This document shows positions 9,677-23,700 of a stretch of DNA of 64,000 nucleotides, piece after piece (position 1 is the first letter of the stretch; every line of letters begins with the position of its first letter). The notes below the pieces were generated by a model. The model was not told the origin of the DNA, ran no database searches, and worked only from the letters and a program-made list of their open reading frames with translations. The stretch lies in assembly GCF_003672135.1 (NCBI RefSeq), contig NC_039515.1, positions 8,308,001 through 8,372,000 of the forward strand. Reading direction: 5' to 3'. The position numbers and the translations under genes are program-made. Origin of the DNA: Ooceraea biroi (lineage: Eukaryota > Arthropoda > Insecta > Hymenoptera > Formicidae).

Positions 9677-12600
9677 ATCCGTTCGTTCAACCGTCCGTCT
9701 CTTCTTCCTCTTCTCCGCGTTCCACCGTTCTTCGGCACACCCGTCGGGGATTAATAACGGACCTGCCATTGTTGCTATGGCAACTCTCGAAGCGTTAAAA
9801 ACTCCTCGGTCCTAACCCCGATCGTCCGTTTAAAGTTTCACGAGAAAGGGGTTTGCGTCGTCGCACCACCCCAGCCCGACAAGCGAGCGGGCAAATATTT
9901 GCGTGTCGCGACACGCATGTATCCCTCGTCGCCGTGAAGCTGCGATGCACAAGTCGACAACTAGCAGCCATAACTACCCTCGACGTTGACATCTCAATAT
10001 TGAATGCAAGGGTGGTCGAAATATATTACATGTGGTGGACACGTATCTGTTCTGATATATCAAGGCGGTCAAAAAGAAACATTATACGATGTTTTGCTTG
10101 TAGACATTTGACTTCCTCCTTTCATCGGCGTTTTTATCTTTAAAGAGAAGTTTCTTTCTGATTAATTTTTAGATCCAGAAATGGAGAATCCACTTGATTA
10201 AAAGGCCAAGCGTTGTTGATCATGAAATCATTCGCTAACAACAACAACAGTAACACAAAGCGACTCGTTAAGTGCGTTCGTTAAGATTGCGTTCGATAGA
10301 GAACGAGATATTGCACTTAGGTAAACATAAACATGTGTGCGCGATAGGTAATCATATCTAAGAGAGATTACTGAGCAAAGGAAAACATGAAGCGAGTGTT
10401 AATAGAAGGACAAGACGCGTGCGAGCCAGGACTTCGTGCGTGAACGGCGAGCTGATCAATATTCATGGATCCCCGTCGGTAGGGTGGTTCCGACGCTGCG
10501 TAGGGGGTTGGATTTATGCGAATGCTTCCTTCCTTCCGCCTGGAAGAGCGAGCCATTTTTCTTACGACTCGCCAGCTTCGAGTTAGCTGAAAGTCGCAAA
10601 ATGTCTCACATAACGCTTCGCATCAAGCAGCCAATTACTATCAAAGTCTGACCAGCATTTGACGATAACGCCATTTTCGATTAATTATTTGTAATCGTCG
10701 GACAAAAATGGCGATAAGAAAGATTGGGGAATATCTGGACAAGGGAAGGAACAAGCAATTATCTTCCAAGTAGGTCGATGCATTCAGTCGGAGACGAGGA
10801 AGTCACGCGTGACTATTTCCAGAGGAAAACGTGGTAGAAAACTGCGTAACTCGGCAGGCGCGGCGCGATTGCACGTGCGAGCGCAGACGAGCTCATAGGT
10901 ACGAGGATGCAGTTCAGTTCCGGTGCGGGCCATTAGTTGATGAGCTACCTCGTTTTCCCGGCCCGCCCAGCCAACCCTCCTAGTCCTCCTAGTGGGTGGA
11001 AGATGCGCTCGCACCACGTTGCAGCCAGCCAGCCACCCTGGTATCATCCTTCCACTCGCGCTAACCCGGGAGACGGGCCTTGAAAAGCTCGCGTGGCATT
11101 GTGGGATCTATTATTGCCCCTCCTCTCGCAGTTATATGTTTCGATGCGGCAAACTCAGCCGGTACTCCGACTGGCCGTTCGATAGACCGGACGATCGAAC
11201 GGATAGGCACATAGGAAGAGAAAGGTTGCGCGGAGAGGGCGAGAGAGACTCGGCCTCTCCCCTCCTCCGCACTTGCCCCGCATCGTCAGTTACCCTTTCA
11301 CTAGTATCCTCTGGTAATCCTGCCAATTCCTCGTCCTCTCGCCGCTCGTTGCAATGTTCCGTGCTGTGTGCTTCTCGGCCGCAAGTGTGCTGGTGCGTTT
11401 GTGTTGGGAGCGAAATCGGCATGCTTTCTTCTTTTCCGGCGACTGCTCGTGATTAGAACGATTGTGACGAGGGTGACTAATATACTTTCAGAATAATTGG
11501 GAATAAAAATCGGGGGATTAATGAATGCAGCGGTCGCTTTTGAGACAAAGACCGTCGATCCGGGGGGCAGAGCGATAAATCTTTTTTTTGTGGATAGGTA
11601 ATGAGATTAAAAATTCTCGCGTGGTAGAGAGGGAGAGATAGCATGTCATTCTGGGATGCGCAAAACGCGCTAAACGTTTCTCGTTCCCGCTTATATAAAG
11701 GATAACGCGCAGTTCCTCTTTCCGCTTTGCTTTCTCTTTCTCTCTCTTTTTTTGATCGCGGAGCGAGAACGGCGAGGAGAAAATGGACAATAGTATCGCG
11801 CTCGTCTTACTCGCTGAAATTTCACGAGCCCCGGCTTCGGGAACGCGAACCCGGCACTCAAGATACTCGCGCCATTGTTTCGAAGGAGTCCGGACCGCGA
11901 GCACTAAAACCAACCCCCTGTCCGCCCCGCACCCGGCCCTGGCATCGGTGGAAGCGCTGGATGATGTACCGCGCCCCAACCCCTTAATTACTGCCGCGTG
12001 CAAATTGGAAGGAAAAATTAATCGCAGAAATGACTTAGAGCTGCCGGCACGGGGGAAAGATGAGGCGGTAGAAGCGACCGGGAGAATGAGGAAGGAGCGG
12101 CGACGAGAGGGAGAGGGTAGGAGAGGGTGGATGAGGAAGCGCGCCCCAGGGTCACACAAAGGGGATGAAAGGAAGTCCGGGGCAATTAGAATGATGCCCT
12201 TTGCACGGTCTTCCTCGCTCAGACTCCCTCCCGCCGTTCTCCCGCACCACCCTTCGCCTACGAGTGCACTTCCTCGTCCCGCCCGCTGCCCTTACGAAAT
12301 ACCGGGACCATCCCCTATCGCCAGCGCCGATGAAACGACGCGGAAACATCAGGTGCGAGGTATTATAACGTAATAATAAATTACGCTTGTTACACGCAGC
12401 GTGTCTCTCTCTCTCCCTTGCTTTCTCTTCCTCACTTGTCAACACGTCAAATTGTAGGATTAAATGGACGGTCCTACCGCATGTGATTCGCATTTGACAA
12501 AAATTGTTTTCCTCCGACAGAAATCTAATAATATCACTATCTTATTGTATTATAAGCAAAAATGAAGAATCTTCTTTTAAAATAAATTGTAAAAGTCGAT

Positions 12601-14778
12601 TGTACAAGATCGCATAGGGATTTGTAAACGCACATAATTTGCTTCATTCAGTTTTCCCGAAACATATTTATACTGTCGATTATACATTTATCCGTTGCCG
12701 CATGTCTTTCAATGAACCACACTTGGCGCGCCCTCGAAAGTCTCCGCTCGAGTGTTTCGGTGCGCTGCGGGGTATGGAGAAACGGGGGGGATGCGATCGC
12801 GATGGGCAGATATTTAATCTCGATTTCGAGGTCGACCGCCGTCGCCGATGACGACAACGACGACGACATCACCCACCCTTCGGCCGTGGAAGGCCGCTGT
12901 CATATCTCCAGGGGATGATTCGACGTGACAGCTCTCCCTCGAGGGTTGCCACGGCCGAGCATCACCAACGAACCGCCGCGCGTCCAACCCCCTGCTCCCG
13001 TAGAGAAGCCACACGTACACACATACACGCACCGTAGCCGCGGGCGGCAATATACGTCGTGACGTTCGCGAATTCCACGCGTGCCACCCTCCCGCGCTCC
13101 TTCGTGCGGCCACCCTCATGTGAGGTTTAATGACGTATAAACTATGCGTCGGATTAGCAACGCGGTTACGTCGGGGAGCGATCGCCACGCTTACGTTCAA
13201 CGCAACCCCTACAAGACGGTCGCGTAGGGCTACTTCTGCTCGACGATGCGTGGACCGGAACTATCGGAACCATCTTCGTTGACGTATCTGCCTGTCAAAC
13301 GTTCACACGTGGCACTATTCGTGCAGCGGAATTAATTTCAATCCCTTTATCTCGTTTTTTCATATTCAGTACGTGCCGAGTATTTACGTTGTAACGCATT
13401 TCTGCTGACGAACGAAGGGATGGTGCTAGGTGGCAAATATAAATCGTTGACGTATGCCGATTTCTGTATTTCATTATTTCGGCATGAATTTAATTTATTA
13501 AATAAAAAGTGACACAATGTTACAAAATTAGCGACCAACTAATGCATATCAATGTTTAAACTACCATGGGTAACGATTTTAATAATTTAAATAGAAATGT
13601 GGTGTTGTTAATTACATATAATGAATAAAAGAGATACTAAATAAAAATAAAATAAAGTACCGCTTGTGTAATATACATTAATATAATATTATATCAAAAT
13701 TAACCTTATTACGGGCTCGAAATAAGCTGAACAGTGCGTGAGTATTAAGGAGATAGCTAGTTCGACATTCAGTTCCGTTTCACCAAGCTGTGTTCTGCGA
13801 TCAGCGATTTCCGGATGGGCAAGCCGCACTTACGAGATCAAAACGAAATAATTAACACGGCGTAGGAACTCGGCTCGCCAAGGAGCATGAGTGCACGCGG
13901 CCGGTGCAGAAATGCCGGTAAAACGGGGTGTGAGCGTGCGGGGAGAAGAAAGCGAGACAGATAGAGAACGGGCACATAAAGGGGGCCCGACAACAAAGTC
14001 AAGTGGGGCACAATGAGACGCGGTATGAGTACATCGAATGCCACGGTCGCTTCTCTCTCGTGCAGTCACGGTCCCATGGCTCTCTCTACCGACCGTTCGA
14101 CCGCTTGCGGCACACTCTGTCTCATGGTGTGGTCATGGTGAGCCCACAAAAGCGTTCATTCAATAATCTGACCGTGTCACCTATGTATACAATTACCGGT
14201 GTACGAGCCGGCGCGAGAAGGGGGGGAAATCAAGCCGCGCGGTCAGTTCACCATCGAAACGCCCGAAGACAATGGGCCACCATAACGAGCGAATTCTGTC
14301 AGTTAGGAGAGAGAAAGAAAAAGAGAGGGATCTGGGTTGCCGATCTTTTAACTTTCGCCACATAACGACGGAATCTCCCACGAGGCAAAATCGTTGAACG
14401 AAAATTTTTTATGGTGCACCACGCACCCGAGGAATTGGGAGATCGACTTACGAGTACACGTGCGATCGTGTAATATGCGTAAGGTTTCCATCGAGTGCGT
14501 CAAACGTGTCAAGCTCGAGAGTCCGGCCCAGCCAAAGTCGTCGTTGTTTTCGAAAGCGAGACGAGAACCGCGAGGCGGGGGAGGGAAATGGGGCACAAAC
14601 GCCGAGAGACAACCAACCAACCGTGCCTCCTGTCCTCCCGCCCCCCGCGGTGGACACATCCGCAGTGATCCAAAACGCATATTCGCCGCTTCCGGACGCC
14701 GCGTGCCCCCTCTGCCCGCGTTATTTCCAGCCGGCCTAGATGGATAGGCGCCCTCACCGCCTTTCCCTTCCCCTCGCC

Positions 14779-14825
14779 CCCATGCTCCCGTCATGATCGT
14801 CCCCGTTCGCCCATGCTCCCGTCAT
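14779..14825 (+). repeat. 16-bp direct repeat
   Basis: CCCATGCTCCCGTCAT occurs exactly at 14779-14794 and again at 14810-14825, a 31-bp offset. It is a small tandem duplication in C-rich DNA. Confidence 0.85.
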
Positions 14826-16711
14826 CCCTCATCATCCGCGCCGGAGCACCCTCTCTCTTTCTGCTCATCAACTCTCGCGTCTGTCTGTCTCTCGTTCGCA
14901 GGGGTGCAATCAATAAGACATTCGTGACGCGACGGTTATGGCTGACGGGGACGTGAGCACGGGGGCCGTCGGCCAGCCCCATGAATATCTTTCGATAGAT
15001 TGCACATCATCGTCGCTCGCCCCCGACGACGACGCGCGATGCGCCGATCCGGCCGAGGGGCGATCCAGTCCGAGGGGGGCAAGAGACACTACCGAGGGTG
15101 GACGTGTAGCCGATGCGTAGCCACGCGTCCACTGCGGTTAACTTCCCGCCCTTTCCCTTTCTCGCCAGACGGAGGGAGGATGCAACCGGAGTACTAGGGT
15201 GGTCGAGAACGAGCGCGAAGAGCGCGTGTAAGTCGCAGATTGCGGGAGGGAGCGGTGGATCGATCATCGGAATATTCCTCATACTCACGTACCCCGATCA
15301 CGAGATAACGCAGCGCGACGAGATAATCATCTCGACGAGAATATGCTTCTCGTTCGTCGTACTCTTGCGCTTTCCTAGAGCGACAGCAAACTTCATCCCT
15401 GTACCCTTACAGCTACCCTGTCATAGCACGATCCTCTCAGCGGAAACACGTCGTGCGAGCGACGTGCGAAGAGTTTCCGTGTGAAACTCTCGTTCCCCGT
15501 TAATCGCCAGACAACGAGACGGAGGAGTTTCTCGGTGCCCCTCGCACCTTGTAGCTTTTTCTGTCTTTCTCTCTCTCTCTATTCGTCGACAGTTGCGCTG
15601 CTTAAATTACCGAGACACCCGGACCCTTTCTCTCTCCGTTTCTTTTCTCTTTTCTCACCTTCGTCCATCTTGAAAGAGCGGCCTCGCCCCCTCCGCGGAC
15701 ATCCCCCTCTCACCCCCGTCGCCACTCGACGTAGATTCATCCTTCTTCCCGCCACGTCTGTCACACACCGTGTCGCTGGCGCAGAGTTTTCGGACTGATT
15801 AGCATTTTTTTCCTTCTTCACGCTTCTACCGTGACCCGATGACGCCCGTTGGCCGGACAATGAGGCTACTTATTTATTTAAATACCGGGTATCCTGTCCT
15901 TTCACGCGAAGATTTATGCACGCCGCCGAGCTAATTGCCGGCCCATTATCCGGATAATGATATTCCGTCGCGTAACGACGACGCATCGTCGGCGTCCTGT
16001 CCCGCGTCTTCCCCCCTTTTCTTGCCCCATCCACTTCTTCGTCTATCTTCTCTTCTTTATGCACCACCGCCGCCTCCATATCCACTTCACTCCGTTCTTC
16101 TCTCTCCTGCCTATCCTCCTCCTCTCTCTTCCTCTCACCGTTCTCCGTCTTCCCTCGCGGCCGACAAAAGACGCATCGTCGACGGAATATTCGATCGCGG
16201 TAATAAGCGAAAATACGCGGGATAGGCACTCGAACTTCGTGGTGAACGCTCGGGAATACGTATGCGCGACCTCGACGGCGCGAATAATTGTGATGGATAC
16301 AGAATAACGAAAGACGATGATTTGTCGTCTCTTCTTGGACGCGTGTCGGACACATCCATGTGGTCATATCCATCGATGTCTACTTGGAACTACGAGTCGT
16401 GAAATAAATTACTTTTTTCTGCAACATGCTGATGTTTTTAATAATCCTTCTCCTTTTTTCATTTATCCTTTTTTTTCATTAGAAATTTATGGTGAAGTAA
16501 TGTTAGAACATGCAGTTAGCATGGTACCCTTTTATCGTGCCAGATAATTACATTTAATTCTGTGAGTTCGATGAAACGATCGCGTGAATATAATCGTGCA
16601 TTTTGTGAATTTTGACAATCGGGAGCGCATTTAAATTACCGGGATGTGTATTATTGGCGCGGCAACGGCGGAATCGATGTGCCGAGCCCATCGAAATTCA
16701 AATTTTAACGC

Positions 16712-16729
16712 CGAATTAATATTAATTCG
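16712..16729. repeat. 18-bp perfect palindrome
   Basis: CGAATTAATATTAATTCG is its own reverse complement. It carries two ATTAAT cores about a TAATATTA centre and is embedded in otherwise CpG-containing DNA. It may be a symmetric homeodomain-type binding site; that is inference only. Confidence 0.8.
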
Positions 16730-18290
16730 CGGTTTTCGGTGGCGGTGACGAACTTTCTCCAGCGCGGAAGAAAACGTCGGGCTGGATAAGGCAACGATAC
16801 GCCAGGTCTGATTAGCATTTCGTATTTAAAAAAACCGGCAGGTCGAGTTTTCCTGCACAACCATAGGAACGGGCAAAAGGAGAATCCTATTTAAAAAGTT
16901 TGATTAAGAGTGCCGGCGCACCATTATTCTCATGCTAATTATGAGCCCAGAGACGCACTGCAAAATACGTCAAAATGAGAAAACGCTCTCGTGACTCTCG
17001 TATTGACTTCGCGCTCCACGAAGCTCCTCTTGGATGACAACATATTATTTTTCTTGTTTCTCTACAAAATAATATATAGTGCGATCGAATGGTGATTGCA
17101 ATCTTGCAAGAAGAAAAGTAAGACAAGTTGACAAAAACGACATAAGAAAATATTTAATTCCAAAAATAATGAAAAGATCAACTCTCTGGACAGAGACAAA
17201 ATTGAAGAAATAAAAATTGTAGGAGACACGAGAGTAGGCGCGCCTCAGTTACGATCGTTCTTAGTAACCCATCTATAAAATCATATGCGTCAGTTCCCGA
17301 CCAAAATCCACATTTCCTACAGCGATATCGTGCGTGATCCGGAAATGGGGTCGCACAGTTTTCCCCCCGGGCTCTTATTCGCGAGTTTTAGGGAAGTGAA
17401 ACCCTGAACGCTCAGATAAACATACGAGCGAAAGTCTTTACATAAGACTCGCATATATTCTCACGCCAGCGAGGCGCTGAAGAATCTTTTGTCTCAAAGG
17501 CATCACAATATAGCGATCATAAAACTTAACTTTCCATATCTCGCAATCCGTTGTATAAACATCACCAGACAAAAGTTATAAATTAATCTCAAGATATAAT
17601 TTTACGAAATAGTTAAATATATATCGAAGATGTTTATAGGAGCAAGGCCGGCTGTAATTGCAAATTGCTCAAATCAAATTTCGCGGTGAGCTTTTACAAA
17701 TGACCTCGCTGCGCGTAACGGTATCCCACGGCTAGATCCATACAAGATCAAAACGATCCTCACACACGAGTGCCGCGCGCGAAAGTCACTTCGCTCGCCG
17801 CCTTCCTTTCCTCTCATTTAATACATCCTTGCAGAGGATATAAATCACGCGGCACATACATCATCGCACCGCCGCCACCGCCGCTGCCACTGCCGCGCGG
17901 AGGGTAGCGACATCCAGTAAAAAGTAACTGAGAAGCCGGGCGAGCGACAAACCGACGATTTATCCAGTTACACGGGGGAGGATTTATCCATTTTTTTCCC
18001 CCTCCATCTTGTGCTTCTCGGTTCGCCGTATCTCATCCGTGACGCAACTTTGTCGCTCGTGATATTCACCCCGTGTGCTTATCATTGCTCTTTAAGATAT
18101 TATTGGGAGGAGAAAGATATATCGTCGATTTGGCTATTATTTATTATTAAGCGTACACATTATTCACATCGCCTTACGAACTATTAATAATTTAATATAA
18201 TTATTAATTATAAATATAAATTAACTATGAATATAAATTAATTAATGTAACAGTGACCCACGAATCCCCGACTTTACAATGGCCTGATTT

Positions 18291-18315
18291 TCGGAATATT
18301 ATTTTAATATTCCGA
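18291..18315. repeat. 11-bp inverted repeat with 3-nt loop
   Basis: TCGGAATATTA (18291-18301), TTT, then TAATATTCCGA (18305-18315) is an exact inverted repeat. It could form a small hairpin or a symmetric binding site. Confidence 0.8.
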
Positions 18316-20279
18316 CGTACCACCGTGCGAAAGCCGCGTGCGATTGATAGAACAATCCGTATCCCGGGGGAGCAAGTGAGCTCCACACACCTTATTCGCC
18401 GTTCTCGCGTCACAGCGCGATTCGTTATCAGCGTGTCTACTCTCTTTGTCGACTATATTTACTTTTTTACTCGTACCACTCTTCATCACCGGTGGCTGTT
18501 CCATGGACAGTTCCGACCTCTCGACACAAAATTCTATCTATTTAAACTAACGTGTCACATCCCGATATAAAGACTGTCAGGCGCTCCGCGTCGATTATTT
18601 CAGCGCGATGGACCCGCGCGCTCGAGTTAGGCAAGCGTTACTTCATAAACAGGCACCGGCATTCGACAGAATGTTATTTCGCCCGCTCCTTATGAAAGCT
18701 CTCACGGCTGTGACTCTGAAAACACGTGTATCTCTCACGCCTGTCTCGTCACGCAATCGTGCAAGCCAAGTATCTTCCTGTTCGTGAAATCGTGACGCAA
18801 TCATCGCGACATGGAACGTTCGAGATTTCTACATTCTCTTGGCTAGCGTTCGCCCGCTCTCTGGCTCAAGCAATAAATGACTCGTGCTGAACTATCGAAC
18901 GTCAGACTAACGAGATTAGGCAGTTAATCGCGTCCCCCGTCGAGTTCATTGACGTTCGTAAACGGGGTCCTGTCGTTACCGATGCCTGTTGCACATCACC
19001 GCTGCACCCTACGTACCCGTACGATCACCAATTTCCCGAGGATCGGGAGTCAAGGCCGCCGATTCTCACGCGAGCGAAGGATCGTGGTGAGCACCCTCCC
19101 GTCTCCCCTATTTCTGTCATCACGGTATCTAGGATGCGATAGCGCTTTATTGGGGCACCGCATTCGACTGGGAGATTCTCACGCGGATCGCGGACCTACC
19201 GGCTGGTCCAAGTGAAGGCGAGGAAGAGAAGATCGACAGAGAGAAAGAGAAGTAGAAGAAGAAGAAAGTAGATTAATAATCGCGGCGAATGCATCTAACA
19301 ATCCGATAATCGTGTATCATTGCGTAAGTCAGGCGGCCTGACAATACGTCGGATTCGTTGGACCAAGACAAGACAATGAAGGGAAAACGAGGGGGGCAAA
19401 CGGCAGGGTGACGAATGCGGGAAGATTGTGGTCGCGGAAACGAGAAGTCAACGCGCGCTTTCGCGCGGACACCCGGTATTAGCCGTTTGATCGGGCTCCC
19501 TCATTACTCGTACGCGCTGCGTACGTATCCATTCGCCGCTCGGCCATTGTTCGCCGATCCGCCAGGAAGCATTGTGCCCCGTGGTCGGGGGACCGAGGGG
19601 GGCGGGTAATAACGCGGCGCCTTGTTCGTCGATTAGGCGACACAATCGCCGCGCCGGGCTCTCCTTTAATTGGATTACGGCGACGACGCTGACGACGACA
19701 ACGATGAGTACGCCCGGTCGTTCCTCGCGCGCAATCGTCGAAAAATGATCGCGTTCTTCACAACGAGAGCCCACAAATCCTCGTGAGAAGTCGTGGACAC
19801 AGAGACTTGATGGACCGTTTTGTCGGATTACGCGCGAAGACGATTGACCTCGACTAAGGGGGGAGGATGATGGGACAGGGTCTTTTGAAGCGACCACGTG
19901 GGATCCGCGCATCGTCCCAAGGAAGCAGGGATGAAGTTGGAATGGGGGTGGATTTGGAAACCCACGCGTGTCCAGTATCTGGATATGGGCTGAATGGAGG
20001 AGCTAAGAACGCGAGGTAACACGCGGTCCGTTCGTGACCCATAAAGCTGTGCACGAAGAAGGGATTGATATTTCGCGAGCGCGGAAACTACATCGGATTA
20101 AACAACGAACAAATACACGGAGCTGTGAGTACATCTTGGGTGCTCGCGGGAAGCACCGTTGCCGTTTCGCGAGCGTCTTATCTCGCTTGATAATCCCTCA
20201 ACATCCTGGGAGGACGCGCGAGATATCGAGGAGACGCGCTGCGAGACAGAGGGCAGTTAGTGTCGGGGAGGGTGCGTGA

Positions 20280-20640
20280 GTGGTTGTTCGTGAGTGTGCT
20301 TCGAGCGAGCGAGGTTGCGAGAGAGGAATGAACACACAGGCTACGAACGGTAGTAAGACAGAGAGAGTGAGAGAATCGCAGAGCTGGGATGGAGAAGGAG
20401 GGAAGAGACGAAGAAATGGGCTAGAAGGAGACGCACGGAGGAGGAAGCCGGCGAGCGAACGTACGAGACAAGGATGGAGAGGAATCCAAGACGAAAAGAG
20501 AAAGAGAAAATGAGGGAGAACGAGAGACAGGATCAGAGAGAGAGAGAGAGAGAGAGGCAGAAAGAGAGGAAGAGAGAGAGAAAGAACGAGAGGGAACAAG
20601 ACAGAGAAACGGAGAGGGACGGTGACTTGGGCAGTGCGTA
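20280..20640 (+). repeat. Purine-rich block containing (AG)11
   Basis: The plus strand is strongly purine-rich. It includes (AG)11 at 20535-20556 and many GAGAG motifs. About 60-100 bp later, after unique sequence, the strand becomes pyrimidine-rich (20701-20775, with (CT)7 at 20743-20756), so the two blocks are partly complementary. Frames crossing it on either strand are Arg/Glu- or Ser/Leu-rich artefacts. Confidence 0.75.
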
Positions 20641-20775
20641 TCGATCTGGCCGCGTTACGTGCGTGCCGGAGGTTGGGGTCCTAGCGTGGACCAATCGGAG
20701 GGCTACTCCTTTCTCTCTCGCGCTCTCTCTACGTCTCCGTTTCTCTCTCTCTCTCTCCCATTCCCTCTGCCTCCC

Positions 20776-23700
20776 TCGTTGCTCTCGCTCATCCACGTAG
20801 CCGCTCGTCCTTCCACTCGCTTCCTCTTACGTCTATCTCGACACGCACAGGTCCGCATGCTGGCTGGCAGACACGTATGCACGCACGCACGGCATCACCG
20901 GCAATGCGTATATATACCTGCCTGCCTGATTACGTCGGTTGATAACGCTATGCGGCCATTTCGGTACAATGAAATGGCGGATGACCGCTGGGGCCACATC
21001 GCCGACGTCGAAATCGGCCGATCGCTCGCGCGCGCCGCGTATACTCGCGCGTCGCTAATTTAAAAGAGCTCTCCCGCATGATGCTAAGGGCAATTAATAA
21101 ATCGTGCTATATTAAATATAATTTAATGTCTTGCATAAAATGTTTTAATACCCCAAAGTCCTCGGAAATGTGAATCCTGACAACCGACAACTGAACATCT
21201 CGTGCAGCAAAAGTTTCGATCAATTCAGATCAAGTTTTTGACTGAAAAGACAAAAAGAGGATAAAGTAGACTGTAATATCGACATAACACAATGCCTCGT
21301 GGACGTCCCGTCTTTTCCTGGCTGTTAAAGTTTTCAAGTCCTTAGATGAGAATGGAGTTTGACTAGATTCTTCGCTGGAGACATTACTTCCTCAGCCGTT
21401 CCGAAAATCGAAAGTAACTTTGTGCTCACGATGGCGGAGCAACGATGACCGTTATAGAACGCATCAGCTGCTAGTCAGGCACGTTTCATATTTATGCTTG
21501 ATACGTCGGCCAGCAAGCAACGACGCAACGACGTCGACACAATGAAATGGCGGACGGCCACGGTGATCATCGACGTAGGCCACCGGATATCGCAGAGGCA
21601 GCACGGTATCCGGAAGGTCACTCGTCGAATCGATACGTTAACGTGATCCACGTGTCCGTGATACGGCGGTACGGCCTACTTTATGCAAGCGTTAAACAAA
21701 CTGCTCGTGGTAAAGTAATACGGCGATATGGAGCATTATTTCCGGCAAGAGCACTCGCACAGTCAATATGTTAACGCGTTCTGCTCCAGAATAAAGTTTG
21801 AGTGCGCGTTTTACGTGGAGAGTATTAAATAAACTACAATTAATATAGTAGCTCGATGATATAAATAATTAAATTAATAATAAATAATGATAATAAATAA
21901 CTACCAGTCACCAATAAAATAGTAAAAACCGATTTAGCCCAAAAAATTGATGTGAAGATAATACAAACTGTTAAACCAATTCTGATGCTTAATATTGTAA
22001 TTGATTAAACACAAGAGCCGAGGATACTTTGAACCAATGGTGGTGGCGACTGAGAAAAGAAAGTATTAAGAATAAACTGGATGTCCTGTATATTGAATTG
22101 AATATCCACTCGACAACTTAAATTACTGATCGAAACTATATGGTTTAACCACGGTGCAGGCAATCAACGAAATCTGATCGCAGTACACATGTTGGTAAAC
22201 AGCTCGCCAGCTAGTTGGAGGGATATCTGGCCATTGTTTGATAAATACCTATCCCATAACTATGCGAGATACAAGCCGTCGCCGCCATGCAATTCTGTTC
22301 ATTGTAACTCGATCGAGTCACTTTATTAACCCCCCGCGGATGGGGTGCCACTTCTCACTCCCGTGAAAAATCGCCGATATTGAAGCGATATCGGTACCAT
22401 GCCAAAAACGCGCATGTTACTTCGCGCGGTCCAATGGCGAATATTATCTCACAATGAGGGAAGAGAAGGGTGGCGGGGGTGGATGGATTTGTTTTCCGGA
22501 CGGACAATGCGACGGAAACCGCCAAGGGTTCATGAATATTCCCGCGCGGCGGCACTTACGGGGAGGAAGAGAGGAAAGTTCGGCCGGTATAACGAGTTAG
22601 ACTTTCAGAAAGTTCGGCGAAAGGGGTTGCGACGCTCTTGGCGGTATCTTCCGGCGGATCTTTAACGAACGCGAGGTGCGGGGACGAAGATCACCCCGTG
22701 GGATGCGGGAGAGCGAGTATCGCGAGCGAGTGAACGGGTTCGCGGGGTGTTTCCTCTTTCTTTCTTTTTCGCTCAAATGCTACTCACTTATCGGGATTTG
22801 TTCCATACAATTTGGCGCGTCGTTGATCCCCTGAGCGTAATCGCTCGCTAATAAATCTTCGTCACGCATATACATGACACTAAATGTCATGTCGTCCGGA
22901 TGTCAGTCACATCGGGAAAATATTGCACGGACCGTGCTCGATTGCGTAAACGATTCGGTATTTTAATTCGCGTCGTTCACTCGCTGCCGAGTGCGCCTCC
23001 ATCCCTCTCCTTCGCGCCCCCGGTCCCCCCGGGGTGCAAATTCGCTTGACAATCCGACACGTCGCGATGCGTCCCGACGGCTTAATCGCTCGTGCCTTAT
23101 CGCGTCCCCGTCAGTCGAGCTCATTCATCTCATTTTCTCGGCCGAAACAAGTCGCCATCAAATGAGGGAGCGACGTCGATCGCGGAGGAGGGACAAGGAA
23201 AGGGGGTCACGAACATCCTGATCGGGTGTCTGGTTGAACTTCGTCGGAGTGTTAGCGGGAGTTCGTTCGGCCGTGAAGCCCCGGAAACGCATATAGCGGC
23301 GATTAACGAGAGAATTCGATGAAATCGTAAATTCGTTCGTTCGTGCCTCTCGTCCCTCCCCCGCTTCTCCTCCTCTCTCTTTTTCTCTCTATCTATCTAT
23401 CATCTATCTATCTCTCTTTTTCCTATCTTGCTTGTACGCGCGAATAAATGGTCGACTGTATTTTCGTGCACGCACATGTACACACGATTGCACGCGACGA
23501 GCGAGCGCGTGCGTGTGCGTATGCGTATGCGTGGGTACAGACGCGTATACGTTGGTGAGGGGACTGCGGGAGGGGCAGAAAATATCTGGCATGGCGCGGC
23601 CGGCACCACCCGGGAGCAGTAAAATTTGCTAAACGATGTAAATAATGGATGGGAACAGTTGGACAGTTTTCAGTTATTTTCCTCGCGCGGGCATAATTCA

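Larger units (their letters stand above)
7862..13430. other. Gene-free region with repeats and purine-rich blocks
   Basis: No supportable gene. It holds alternating purine-pyrimidine sequence at 8540-8660 and 8870-8905, GA runs at 8730-8765, and a purine-rich plus strand from about 9370 to 9660. CpG-rich unique DNA follows to 13.4 kb. The frame at 11783-12373 (196 codons) shows no domain. A TATATAAAG at 11692-11700 resembles a TATA box, but no gene follows it. Confidence 0.55.
13431..20270. other. Gene-free mosaic of AT-rich and CpG-rich DNA
   Basis: No supportable gene. AT-rich blocks lie near 13480-13720, 16400-16560, 17040-17220, 17560-17640 and 18100-18250. Pyrimidine-rich DNA lies at 15540-15720 and 15990-16150. 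Short palindromes occur at 16712-16729 and 18291-18315. Open frames here are all short (under 170 codons) and featureless. Confidence 0.55.

Noticed and set aside
11692..11700. TATATAAAG resembling a TATA box
   Set aside because: No gene follows it, and the nearest CAGT initiator-like motif is closer than usual. Similar TATA-like strings occur near 17838, 53640 and 55250 without genes.
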